From a virus, in the IMG/VR virus record IMGVR_UViG_3300040781_000495, positions 1-37,380 of that record: DNA of 37,380 nucleotides; one strand, written 5' to 3'. The notes below the pieces were generated by a model that worked only from the letters and a program-made list of their open reading frames with translations, made no database searches and had not been told where the DNA came from. Made by a program: the position numbers and the translations under genes. Numbering within the stretch: position 1 is the first letter of the stretch; each line of letters starts with the position of its first letter. Below, one piece after another: positions 14,582-22,403 of the stretch.

Positions 14582-16694
14582 TAAGCTTGTTCCATTTATC
14601 GTCTATGTCGTCGCTTACCTCTCTGGGTAAGTTGACAAACACCGGGTGTGCATCGTCAAAGGGCTTCAATGTTTTACCCACATGCTGGCTAAAGCCTTTG
14701 TCGGGGTTAATGGTCACGGTGCCACCAGTAACGGCCTTATCTGTTTGCCGCACACTGCACCGGCAACGGAAACCATTAGGCGGGTACCACTTATCCCAAA
14801 AGGCATCATTCAGGGGTTTCACCGTTCCTTCCAGGGCATCATGATCATCACGCACGCGCGAGTCGCCCACGGTTCTATATTCCAAATTCGGAAAGAGATC
14901 GGCATTTTCTTGAAAGCTCTCCCATTGTCTGATGGCTTGCGCGCTACGTCGGGCAGTTTGAAATTCTGCCTGCAGGTAATTGCGGTTAAAGGTTTCATTC
15001 ACCTTCTCGGCTTCTTTTTTAAATTCTGCCCACGAGCGCAACTGGCCGTTCTCATCGAGCAACCTCGCGGTGAGCTCTACTTGTTGGGCGTATGTTTTGG
15101 CAGCAGAGAAGCGGTACACGTTGTTACGCACACGTCTGGCGGTTGCCTTCTTATCATCGGGCACGTCTTCGTCCTCGAGGTCATAATCATCACCCAGACC
15201 ATCAAGAGCTGCACCGTCTAGCTCGGCATAAATAAGCATGATCAAGTCCTCGTTTAAATCGCTGGCTTTAATGGTTCCATCATACAGCTGTCTAGCGATG
15301 GCAAGCACCACCGCGCGCCATTTCTTAAGGTCTGCTGCCTGTGGTTCTGTAGCGCTACTCCCAATGCCTTGCGCCTCATAGTAGGCGGCAATTTCTGCCG
15401 CGATGGCATTGGGGCTATTCTTTCCCGGCACCACGCCAGGCATCGCACTGCGGTAACCGGTAATGGTAATGCCCAGGCGTTCGCTCAACTCGTCGGTGTC
15501 GAGTTCAAAACCTGCTTGTGCGAGCTGCACGGCAAGGGTGCCCACTTGGTTAGGCGACAACTCCTCGCTGTCGTCCCACACCACCGAGTGGGTCGCAAAT
15601 GCGCTGTAGGCACTACTTATTAATGCCAGTTGCGGGAACAGCTGCTTGTTAATCACATGCTGCACAAGCATGCGGTCGGTTTCGTGCCGGTCTTCACTCA
15701 CTTCTTGCATGACACTCATGCTGCCAAAGGTGCCTGTCTTTTCTTTGGCATCTACCGTTCCGGCTTGGCCTAGAATCGCCTTGCTCAACTCGTCGTTAAT
15801 GATAGCGATAAGCTCCTTGTAAATTTGGTAAGCATCGCGGTCGGTGCTTTCCAGCGCTTCTACACGCTCGCCTTCACGCAGCACCATCACGTCGTGTGAC
15901 TTGAGATTGATGAGTGCATCATAGAGCAAGTCCTCACGCTCTTTGGTGTAGTTGTTGGTGTACGCTACACGCGGGTCAACGCCATATTTCTCAACATAAT
16001 TCAACCAGCTACCCATGCTCAACTTTTTGGCAAGTATCAATGGTGCGAGATTGCTCAATTCGCCTATCTCGTTGTCCTCACCTATTTGCAGGTAATATCT
16101 AGCAATGCCGCCTTTGCGGTAGTCAAACCCTGTGGTGTCTCCCAGCTCCCGGGCAATCATTCCCTTTTTAGGAATTAAATGCGCCATGGGAATGTCTACT
16201 ATTTTTTTAAGCTCGAGCGCCTCGTCCAGTTCTGCCAGCTCTAGCACCTTCACACCGGTAAACTGGTGCATCACGACCGCCTTACAGAAGTCGGCAAACC
16301 AAGGGCGTTGTAAGAGCTTGGTCAGATCTTCGTTCTCGTTGCCATTGGCATCGACTACCTTTATTTTAGACCGTGTAACACGCATCACACGGGTCTCCAT
16401 CACCGCGCGCGTGTGACTGTCTAGCAGCAGGTTGTTGTACAGCTCGGCAAGGTACTGCAAGTTGGGCGTGTCGGGGTCGGTGGCAGTTTGCAAGGCGCTG
16501 TTCCAGTCGCTTATTGTCTTCGGTGTAAACAGCAAGGCATTGCCTTTAATTTGGGTGCTCAATGTTTTAGTTGAACCACCTGCACGCGCTTGGTGTCTGT
16601 TTACATATTCCAACCTTACCTGGTCGTCACTCAGGCTTTTTACAACGCTTTCGCGAAAGCGTGACGGGTTAAAAATGCGGTCTATTAAGCTCAT
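14571..16694 (-). CDS. Portal (DUF935/gp29-like) fused to gpF head-morphogenesis domain
   Basis: 707 residues, much longer than either family alone. The N-terminal two thirds are portal-like (SDWNSALQTATDPDTPNLQYL; DDSEELSPNQVG), matching DUF935. The C-terminus (about 560-650) has the gpF/SPP1-gp7 signature: TARRSAQAIRQWESF, then RVRDDHDALEGTV, then WYPPNGFRCRC with Cys644 and Cys646. In Mu these are separate proteins (gp29, gp30). Palindrome copy 3 is near its N-terminus and reads RFRES. The fusion should put both functions at the portal vertex. Confidence 0.85.
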   Translation of the reverse strand: MSLIDRIFNPSRFRESVVKSLSDDQVRLEYVNRHQARAGGSTKTLSTQIKGNALLFTPKTISDWNSALQTATDPDTPNLQYLAELYNNLLLDSHTRAVMETRVMRVTRSKIKVVDANGNENEDLTKLLQRPWFADFCKAVVMHQFTGVKVLELAELDEALELKKIVDIPMAHLIPKKGMIARELGDTTGFDYRKGGIARYYLQIGEDNEIGELSNLAPLILAKKLSMGSWLNYVEKYGVDPRVAYTNNYTKEREDLLYDALINLKSHDVMVLREGERVEALESTDRDAYQIYKELIAIINDELSKAILGQAGTVDAKEKTGTFGSMSVMQEVSEDRHETDRMLVQHVINKQLFPQLALISSAYSAFATHSVVWDDSEELSPNQVGTLAVQLAQAGFELDTDELSERLGITITGYRSAMPGVVPGKNSPNAIAAEIAAYYEAQGIGSSATEPQAADLKKWRAVVLAIARQLYDGTIKASDLNEDLIMLIYAELDGAALDGLGDDYDLEDEDVPDDKKATARRVRNNVYRFSAAKTYAQQVELTARLLDENGQLRSWAEFKKEAEKVNETFNRNYLQAEFQTARRSAQAIRQWESFQENADLFPNLEYRTVGDSRVRDDHDALEGTVKPLNDAFWDKWYPPNGFRCRCSVRQTDKAVTGGTVTINPDKGFSQHVGKTLKPFDDAHPVFVNLPREVSDDIDDKWNKLNEE
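16645..16662. repeat. Iterated palindrome, copy 3 (18 bp)
   Basis: ACGCTTTCGCGAAAGCGT, perfect over 18 bp, inside the portal-gpF gene and read as RFRES. Confidence 0.95.
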
Positions 16695-17107
16695 ATCATC
16701 CAGTCTGAATTAGTAATGTTACCTTTGATTAAATTGCCACCTTCTGCGGGCACAGGCAGGCCGTCTGCGACCATGGTACCGCTGGCTAGTTTCTCTAGCT
16801 GGCTCATCGCCCAGTCGCGCTCACGGGCATAGTCTTCTGGCACCTTGCGATAGGCATTGCGACGCACATAGTCAAACACGATGAGCTTGCTCAAAATCTT
16901 GACGATTAAATAATGCCGCGCAAAGCCTGTCGCGGCAAAAATCGCGTCTATGTCATAGCGGCCTTGCAGCTTGCTGCGTATAAGGCTTATGTTCTGAAGC
17001 TCTAATGCTTCAAGTATTGCGGGGATGTTCTCCTCGCTGCGCTCGGTGAGAATCTTTTCGAGAGCGACTGTCTCTAAGTCTGCCTGTGTGATAAATGTAA
17101 ATGCCAT
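16691..17107 (-). CDS. Mu gp36-like (DUF1320) protein
   Basis: 138 residues. The order of an ITQADLETVALEKILTE start, IRSKLQGRYD helix, YLIVKILSKLIVFDYVRR helix and the acidic loop PEDYARERDWAMSQLEKLASG matches DUF1320/Mu gp36, a head-tail connector-type protein. It overlaps TerL by one base and the portal by four, all in the minus-strand operon. Confidence 0.75.
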   Translation of the reverse strand: MAFTFITQADLETVALEKILTERSEENIPAILEALELQNISLIRSKLQGRYDIDAIFAATGFARHYLIVKILSKLIVFDYVRRNAYRKVPEDYARERDWAMSQLEKLASGTMVADGLPVPAEGGNLIKGNITNSDWMI

Positions 17108-18618
17108 TAGAATCGTCGTTTTGTTGGGTAACTGCCCATTCTTATTGTGTTGTTATTGCCCTGCCTGATGTGCCTGCTTAAATACTCGATGGCTTGCTGA
17201 TCTGCATCGGGGCCGTCGTCTGGTGTGTTGTAGCCCGGTTCAATGCCTAGCAGTTGAGCAATGCCTTCTTGCGTGTCGTTGTGGGCTTTCAATGCCTCGT
17301 CATAAAAGCAGCGCCCATTTTGGTAATATACTTGCTGCATCAGGATGCGGTCATACTTCTTGGTTCTGGGCGTGTCTACTTTAATAAGGTTAAGGCTAAT
17401 GCCTTGCTCTTGCTCTACCTCGCGTATGGTGCGGTCAACTTCTTCATTCCAGAACTGCGACTCATAGCGCCAGTGTATGCTTACCGTGGCGGGTAGGTTC
17501 TTTTGAACATCGCACATCCAGTAAAGGGCTGCGCGCATCTTGCTGCGCTTTACATAGTTGTTTAAGTTCCAGAAGTTGGTACCATGCAAGCCCCACACCT
17601 TTACGGCGTTAAAGTCGGCTGTGGGTGTGCCGGCATAGGCAATATCCCAATGCCCGCAAATCACTTCAAAATGGTTCATGGCTGGTCGCTTTCCCCATTG
17701 TATTTGCTCGTTGGTAAAGATTTTACCTTCCACATGTGGCTCATTGTTATACTCTGCCTTAGCCGCTAGAATGCCTATCTCTTGCTCGACCAGCCTAAAG
17801 TAGTCGGCATCATATTTTGATGCCCATGTAGGCGCATAGGTTACAGGATCATACGCATTCACCCGATGCACTTTCCACTTGGGGTGGCGTTTCTGTAGTT
17901 CTGTCTGAATCATGCGGGGTGCAAAACGGTTGTTTGCATAAAGCATGCGACGTCGGGGACCGTCCATAGTAGGTAATAAATCACGTTCTACCCACCGCAC
18001 AATCTCGTCTTGGCGCTTGGGGTTCTTAACCAGATCCTTGGTCTCTACGTCATCCAGTATCACGATGTCTGGTCTTTGTGCCTGGACACGCAGTCCACGG
18101 ACACTTTGCCCCATCCCAAGCGATTTACCTATAAGTCCGCCGCGTGTTCTAAAGTTACCCGCTTCCCACTGGCCGTCGAGCTTTTGCTCGCCGTAGTCGG
18201 CAATAATGCGCGGATTGGCTTCAAGCTCTGCCTGCAAGTCTTCTAGTAATGTACGTGCTTTATCGAGGTTGTTACCGATAAGCACCACATAGTTACACTC
18301 CCCATTTGCCCACAGGTAGAAGGGTAGAATCACATCACACCACACCGACTTTGCCAGGGCGCGTCCCCACTCGGCAAAGTGCTTACCTGTGGGGTCTTTA
18401 AGTACCGCTTTCGCGAAAGCGATATGAAAAGGTGCACTCTCCACCGTCGCATAGTGCGGGAAGTAATACTCCACAAAGGCTTTCGGGTCCTTTTTAAGCC
18501 GCGCGATGCGGTCGGTCTTTTCGGTCTTGCTTTCAGACGCGTTGACCATGCCGCTACTAGCGACAAGGCGCAGCTTCTCGCGGTACCTGTTTAACGCTAT
18601 TTTGTCGGCTTGCCTCAT
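17107..18618 (-). CDS. Terminase large subunit
   Basis: 503 residues, the packaging motor and nuclease. The ATPase has a Walker A variant WGRALAKS (84-91) and Walker B IVILDD (185-190). The RNase H-like nuclease has D325 in CGHWDIAYAG, D335 in TPTADFNAV, and C-terminal acids around DDGPDADQQ (467-473). It overlaps the upstream membrane-protein gene by four bases. Palindrome copy 4 lies at residues about 67-71 (AFAKA). The key residues are intact. Confidence 0.95.
   Translation of the reverse strand: MRQADKIALNRYREKLRLVASSGMVNASESKTEKTDRIARLKKDPKAFVEYYFPHYATVESAPFHIAFAKAVLKDPTGKHFAEWGRALAKSVWCDVILPFYLWANGECNYVVLIGNNLDKARTLLEDLQAELEANPRIIADYGEQKLDGQWEAGNFRTRGGLIGKSLGMGQSVRGLRVQAQRPDIVILDDVETKDLVKNPKRQDEIVRWVERDLLPTMDGPRRRMLYANNRFAPRMIQTELQKRHPKWKVHRVNAYDPVTYAPTWASKYDADYFRLVEQEIGILAAKAEYNNEPHVEGKIFTNEQIQWGKRPAMNHFEVICGHWDIAYAGTPTADFNAVKVWGLHGTNFWNLNNYVKRSKMRAALYWMCDVQKNLPATVSIHWRYESQFWNEEVDRTIREVEQEQGISLNLIKVDTPRTKKYDRILMQQVYYQNGRCFYDEALKAHNDTQEGIAQLLGIEPGYNTPDDGPDADQQAIEYLSRHIRQGNNNTIRMGSYPTKRRF
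18406..18421. repeat. Iterated palindrome, copy 4 (16 bp)
   Basis: CGCTTTCGCGAAAGCG inside the terminase gene, read in a third frame as AFAKA. Confidence 0.95.
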
Positions 18619-19025
18619 TTAATAAAACGGTCGCTTATGCCTTTTAACGGCTTGTCCTGATACGTGGTATTAATCTTGTTGTTCCTGAAATCGTAGTGCA
18701 AATTCTGCACATATTTTGTGAACACCTTACCAGTTACGGTCTTTTTGAACCGCACCGGCTGCCCCACTTGCAGGTTAGCACCGTGAATGAGAAACACACG
18801 CCCTATCTCTAGTTGCCATTGCGGAATGCCAGCACGGTGGTAGGATAGCGACAGAATGATCGTGAACATCTTAACGATTAGTGCCAGTGCCCAGAACAAG
18901 CCATAGCACAGGCACAACGGTAGTGTGAGGCAGCGCGAGACGATGTCAAAGGGTTTGCGGGTCATGTTTTTAAACGCCCATAAATAAAGGTTTAAACGCT
19001 CTTTAATGGTGATTTTACGGCTCAT
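18615..19025 (-). CDS. Membrane protein between TerS and TerL
   Basis: 136 residues with a basic N-terminus (MSRKITIKERLNLYLWAFKN), a long hydrophobic region (about 33-65: LTLPLCLCYGLFWALALIVK and beyond) likely spanning the membrane once or twice, and a polar C-terminal domain (GQPVRFKKTVTGKVFTKYVQ). Overlapping both terminase genes, it should be translated with them. Membrane proteins are not usual inside terminase operons; the role is unknown. Confidence 0.6.
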   Translation of the reverse strand: MSRKITIKERLNLYLWAFKNMTRKPFDIVSRCLTLPLCLCYGLFWALALIVKMFTIILSLSYHRAGIPQWQLEIGRVFLIHGANLQVGQPVRFKKTVTGKVFTKYVQNLHYDFRNNKINTTYQDKPLKGISDRFIK

Positions 19026-19519
19026 TACTTGTACTTGCTTGAAATGTTAGAAAGGTGTTGCTCTTGAAACTCGATGAGCTGGGCAAAGAGCTTAGGCTCT
19101 TGTTTGTGTAAGGCATTAAAGATGTCGTCCATCACGTCGAGGTAAACACCCAGACTCACCCGGTGGCGCTCGTCGAGGTTCTCGAGGGTCTTGTTGTATT
19201 TGCTTATCTCGTCTGCAATGCTCGCGGCTTGCTTGCTTAGCGACAGGCTCTCTTCTTTGTCACCGTCTTGCTCTGCCTTTTTTGCCTTATCAAACAGGTC
19301 TAGGCGTTGCTGCGTGAGCTTGCCTATCACGTCTTTAAGGGCGTTGATTTGGTTCCGCGATCCATTGATGCGTGCCTCGCGTTCTGCCTTCCAGCCGTAC
19401 TTGCTCACCCACTCGGTGATGGTCTTTTCGCTCACGTTGAGTAAGGAGGCAATCTCCTTCTGCTCCTTGAATTGCATGTAGAATTCTTTAGCGGCTCGGC
19501 GCTCTGTTGTCTTGGCCAT
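19025..19519 (-). CDS. Terminase small subunit-like protein
   Basis: 164 residues. An N-terminal HTH (QKEIASLLNVSEKTITEWVS) with a conserved KYGWKAEREAR tail, then long acidic helices (about 75-115) and a C-terminal oligomer-type helix. This is the usual small terminase layout (HTH plus coiled coil). It is the first gene of the minus-strand head operon, next to the divergent late control region. Confidence 0.8.
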   Translation of the reverse strand: MAKTTERRAAKEFYMQFKEQKEIASLLNVSEKTITEWVSKYGWKAEREARINGSRNQINALKDVIGKLTQQRLDLFDKAKKAEQDGDKEESLSLSKQAASIADEISKYNKTLENLDERHRVSLGVYLDVMDDIFNALHKQEPKLFAQLIEFQEQHLSNISSKYK

Positions 19520-19582
19520 AAATCTTTAATTACATGGCAAATTTGACCTGAATTAACCTTTTTAAAAAATAGCCTATCCATG

Positions 19583-19625
19583 CTTGTATCAAATCGTTAC
19601 AAGGTTTGTATCAAATAGCTACAAG
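19583..19625. promoter_or_regulatory. Tandem 20-bp repeats in divergent late control region
   Basis: TTGTATCAAATCGTTACAAG (19584-19603) and TTGTATCAAATAGCTACAAG (19606-19625) match at 18 of 20 positions and repeat every 22 bp, about two helical turns. Each has TTGTA/TACAA inverted arms, and the first extends to CTTGTA/TACAAG. They lie between the TerS operon and the protease-capsid operon. Position suggests binding sites for a late activator that fires both operons; the 13351-13557 protein is a candidate. Confidence 0.6.
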
Positions 19626-19668
19626 CTTGGAAGCCTTATTTTTTTAAGCTCAAAAAGCCCCGCATATT

Positions 19669-19676
19669 TGTCACCA
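19669..19676 (+). promoter_or_regulatory. Weak -7-like box of the capsid operon
   Basis: CATATTTG-like sequence about 40 bp before the protease start, one base from TAnnTTTG, with no clear TTTG at -33. A weak core next to strong repeats fits an activator-dependent late promoter. Low certainty. Confidence 0.3.
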
Positions 19677-19713
19677 CAAACGCCGCAAAAGGCATCATTT
19701 AAAACAGGTTTAT

Positions 19714-20853
19714 TTGAACACAAACAAGAACATATGGGCAACAGCAGCGAGCAGCAGACCGCTCACTATAGAAGCAGTATCTAAAGAAGGTCTTGCGCAT
19801 ATTTCTATTATTGGACAAATATCTAACTGGTCCGAAGCGAACAGCAGCCAAGTGCGCGCTGACATTGCAGCACTGGGTAAAAAACACACCACAGCCCAAG
19901 TCTACATTAATAGCGAGGGCGGTAGCTGTATCGAGGCAAATGAGATAGTAAACGTTCTACAAGATAACTTTGAAGACATTACAATTATAGGTGGCGCTAT
20001 TGTTGCCAGTGCTGCGTCTTTTATATTTTGCTCATTCCCAAATAAGCTGAGCAAGAATAGCCAGGTGATGATACACGAGCCACGAGGCTACTATGCCGGC
20101 ACCTTTAAGAATGTAAGCAAGCAGCTGAAGCTCCTCAAAGCATTAGAAGATGACTATGTGAGCGTTTATGCCACCAAAACAGGCAAAACCAAAGAGGACA
20201 TCATTGCTCTATGGAACGATGGCGATCACTGGATGACGGCCAAAGAAGCCCTTGCAGACGGATTTGCCGATGCCATAGAAGGTGAAGAAACGATCACCAC
20301 CGAAGACGCACAAATGATTACCGCCATGGGCTCGCCTTATCAGGTAAAAGCCACGGCACCAACAGCTAATTTTAAACCCAAGAATATGAATCAGGAAGTA
20401 CTAGCCGTGTCTATCGGCTTACCTAAAGATGCTACCGAGTCACAGATCACTGCAAAGATTGCAGAAATTAAGACCACAGCAGACACTGCCGCGACGCTAA
20501 AAGCACAGCTAGAGCAGCAAAGTAGATCGCAAAAAGCCGCGAGCATTAAAGCCCTGCTTGATCAAGCAGAGCTAGATAAGAAAATCACTCCAGAAGTGCG
20601 TGCAAGCTATGAGAAACTTGCAGAAAGCGACATCGACAGCGTTAAGGCTATCGTTGATGGACTGCCAAAGATCACACCTATTTCTGCCCAGATGCAGACA
20701 GGCAGTCAAGGTGTTCCAGGTGCGGGAGCAGATTTTAAATATGAATCTTACGAGGCTTGTCTAGAAGCAAACGATGCAAAAGCATTTGAGGCCTATATGC
20801 AGGACCAACCACAAAAAGCCCAGGCATTGCTTGACGCTTATTACACAAACTAA
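19714..20853 (+). CDS. Prohead protease (ClpP/S14-like) fused to scaffold
   Basis: 379 residues from a TTG start (TTGAACACAAACAAG). The N-terminal protease (about 15-205) has the ClpP fold: INSEGGSCIEANEIV, nucleophile Ser99 in GGAIVASAASF and His121 in VMIHEP. The C-terminal 150 residues are helical, Gln/Ala/Lys-rich and end in an acidic tail, as in scaffolds. An internal ATG at residue 225 could make the scaffold alone (see that entry), as with Mu gpI/gpZ. It precedes the capsid gene by 15 bp. Confidence 0.85.
   Translation: MNTNKNIWATAASSRPLTIEAVSKEGLAHISIIGQISNWSEANSSQVRADIAALGKKHTTAQVYINSEGGSCIEANEIVNVLQDNFEDITIIGGAIVASAASFIFCSFPNKLSKNSQVMIHEPRGYYAGTFKNVSKQLKLLKALEDDYVSVYATKTGKTKEDIIALWNDGDHWMTAKEALADGFADAIEGEETITTEDAQMITAMGSPYQVKATAPTANFKPKNMNQEVLAVSIGLPKDATESQITAKIAEIKTTADTAATLKAQLEQQSRSQKAASIKALLDQAELDKKITPEVRASYEKLAESDIDSVKAIVDGLPKITPISAQMQTGSQGVPGAGADFKYESYEACLEANDAKAFEAYMQDQPQKAQALLDAYYTN
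20386..20853 (+). CDS. Possible internal-start scaffold protein
   Basis: In-frame ATG at 20386 (MNQEVLAVSIGLPKDATESQ) begins exactly at the scaffold-like part of the protease gene, after the linker. 155 residues, low-complexity helical. In Mu the scaffold gpZ is made from an internal start in the protease gene; the same plan is inferred here from the position of the Met and the domain boundary. Confidence 0.4.
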   Translation: MNQEVLAVSIGLPKDATESQITAKIAEIKTTADTAATLKAQLEQQSRSQKAASIKALLDQAELDKKITPEVRASYEKLAESDIDSVKAIVDGLPKITPISAQMQTGSQGVPGAGADFKYESYEACLEANDAKAFEAYMQDQPQKAQALLDAYYTN

Positions 20854-20868
20854 AAAAAGAGAAAAGCA

Positions 20869-21888
20869 ATGAAAAAATCATTCAAATTAGTATTAGGCCT
20901 ATTTATGGCACTCGTGGCACTTTTTGCCATGGCATTACCCGACACTGGCTTTGTGGCCAATGCAATAACAGATAGTGGACTTGATGTCCCTATGAAAATC
21001 TTACCTGTTGCTGCAGTAGCAAAAAATGAGCTGCGCGAGCGCGAATTGATTAAGAAATTCCGCCATGAGGGAACGTGGTTGTCTCGCATCCCTAGCAAAA
21101 ACAACTGGGTGAACAACGACACCATAAGGTTGAACGAAATGGGCGCAGACCCAGCCGTGTTAATTAACAACACGACTTACCCCATTCCGGTAAACGAGCG
21201 CACCGATGCGAGCCAAGCAATCTCCTTATTTAAGTACGATACCGAAAACACCAAAGTAAGCGACGACGAGCTTTATGGCTTGCCATATGACAAGATAGGC
21301 AGCGTGCAAATGCAGCACCGTGAGGTTCTTGAAGAGCGCACTAGAGAGCATGCATTACACTCACTTGCACCTGCTGAAAATACTGCAAACACGCCTATTA
21401 TAGAAACTAGCGGTGAGCTGGTAGCTGGTCGCAGACGTTTGATTTATGCAGACTTGGTCAACTTAAAGACCAAAATGGACAAGTTAAAGATACCTGCTGC
21501 AGGCCGCATCTTGGTCTTAAGCACCACGCATTTAGCTGACCTCTTACTGGAGGACAAGGCACTACAAGTGCAGCTGCACAACCACACCAATGGGTTGTTG
21601 TCAAAAAGCTACTGTGGTTTTGAGTTGTATGAAGATGTCTACAGCCCCAAATATGTAGCCGCTACCAAGGTAAAGATACCATTTGGCGCAGCGACTGCGG
21701 GTCTAGAAGCCTCTATCGTGTTCCACACCGGAACGACTGCACAAGCCCGTGGTTCTGTAACTGCATACACCCAGCGTGCGGCAGACAACCCGACCATGAG
21801 AGAGACTGTGCTTGGTTTCCGTCTTTGGTTCCTTGCCATACCATTACGAGATTTAGGACAAGCGGCTATAGTAGATGCTACTTCATAA
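20869..21888 (+). CDS. Major capsid protein with signal-like N-terminus
   Basis: 339 residues. The position after the protease-scaffold and the body pattern (FRHEGTWLSRIPSKNNWVNN, AISLFKYDTENTKVSDDELY, then RGSVTAYTQRAADNPTMRE) fit a Mu-type (gpT-like/HK97-fold) capsid. Unusually the first 32 residues are MKKSFKLVLGLFMALVALF followed by an ALPDTGFVANA stretch, which reads like a signal peptide or membrane anchor. Cleavage by the adjacent protease during maturation is the likely fate. Confidence 0.85.
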   Translation: MKKSFKLVLGLFMALVALFAMALPDTGFVANAITDSGLDVPMKILPVAAVAKNELRERELIKKFRHEGTWLSRIPSKNNWVNNDTIRLNEMGADPAVLINNTTYPIPVNERTDASQAISLFKYDTENTKVSDDELYGLPYDKIGSVQMQHREVLEERTREHALHSLAPAENTANTPIIETSGELVAGRRRLIYADLVNLKTKMDKLKIPAAGRILVLSTTHLADLLLEDKALQVQLHNHTNGLLSKSYCGFELYEDVYSPKYVAATKVKIPFGAATAGLEASIVFHTGTTAQARGSVTAYTQRAADNPTMRETVLGFRLWFLAIPLRDLGQAAIVDATS

Positions 21889-21971
21889 CAACGTATGACG
21901 TTGTAGTTGGCGGGCTCGCCTATTGCAGGCAGCTCGCTCACCTACGGGTGAACAATTAACACAAAAACAAG

Positions 21972-22403
21972 ATGGTTACAAGCGCACAATGTATCAAGAA
22001 GTATGGAGAGCCTACCCCAGCAATGGAGCGTAAGCACATGATACTTTGGGACATTCCTGCAGATATTAATGCAGCGATACCAGCACTGCCTAACAGGCTT
22101 TACTGCAACAAAGACATCGTTGCACCATTAGAGCAAGCCTTTAGGAATATTATAGACCGTGGTCTAGAAGACGAGGTCGAGAGTTGGGACGGGTGTTTTA
22201 ACATCCGCAACAAGCGTGGTTTAAAATCGTGGTCCTTACATGCCTGGGCAATAGCCGTAGACATTAATGCAGCTCGCAACGGGCTGGGTAAAAAGCCCAC
22301 CATGAGTAAAGAGCTTGTCGCATGTTTTACCGATGCTGGCTTTGACTGGGGCGGTAAATGGCGACGACCAGACGGCATGCACTTTCAACTATCAAAGATA
22401 TGA
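21972..22403 (+). CDS. Endolysin, M15 peptidase (VanY-like)
   Basis: 143 residues. The zinc site is seen as H90 and D97 in SWSLHAWAIAVDIN, and the second motif RRPDGMHFQL gives D134 and H137. The family cleaves peptide cross-links in peptidoglycan (D-Ala or L-Ala-D-Glu carboxy/endopeptidase). There is no signal sequence, so a holin or other membrane lesion is needed to release it. It overlaps the spanin start by four bases. It lies between capsid and tail genes. Confidence 0.9.
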   Translation: MVTSAQCIKKYGEPTPAMERKHMILWDIPADINAAIPALPNRLYCNKDIVAPLEQAFRNIIDRGLEDEVESWDGCFNIRNKRGLKSWSLHAWAIAVDINAARNGLGKKPTMSKELVACFTDAGFDWGGKWRRPDGMHFQLSKI

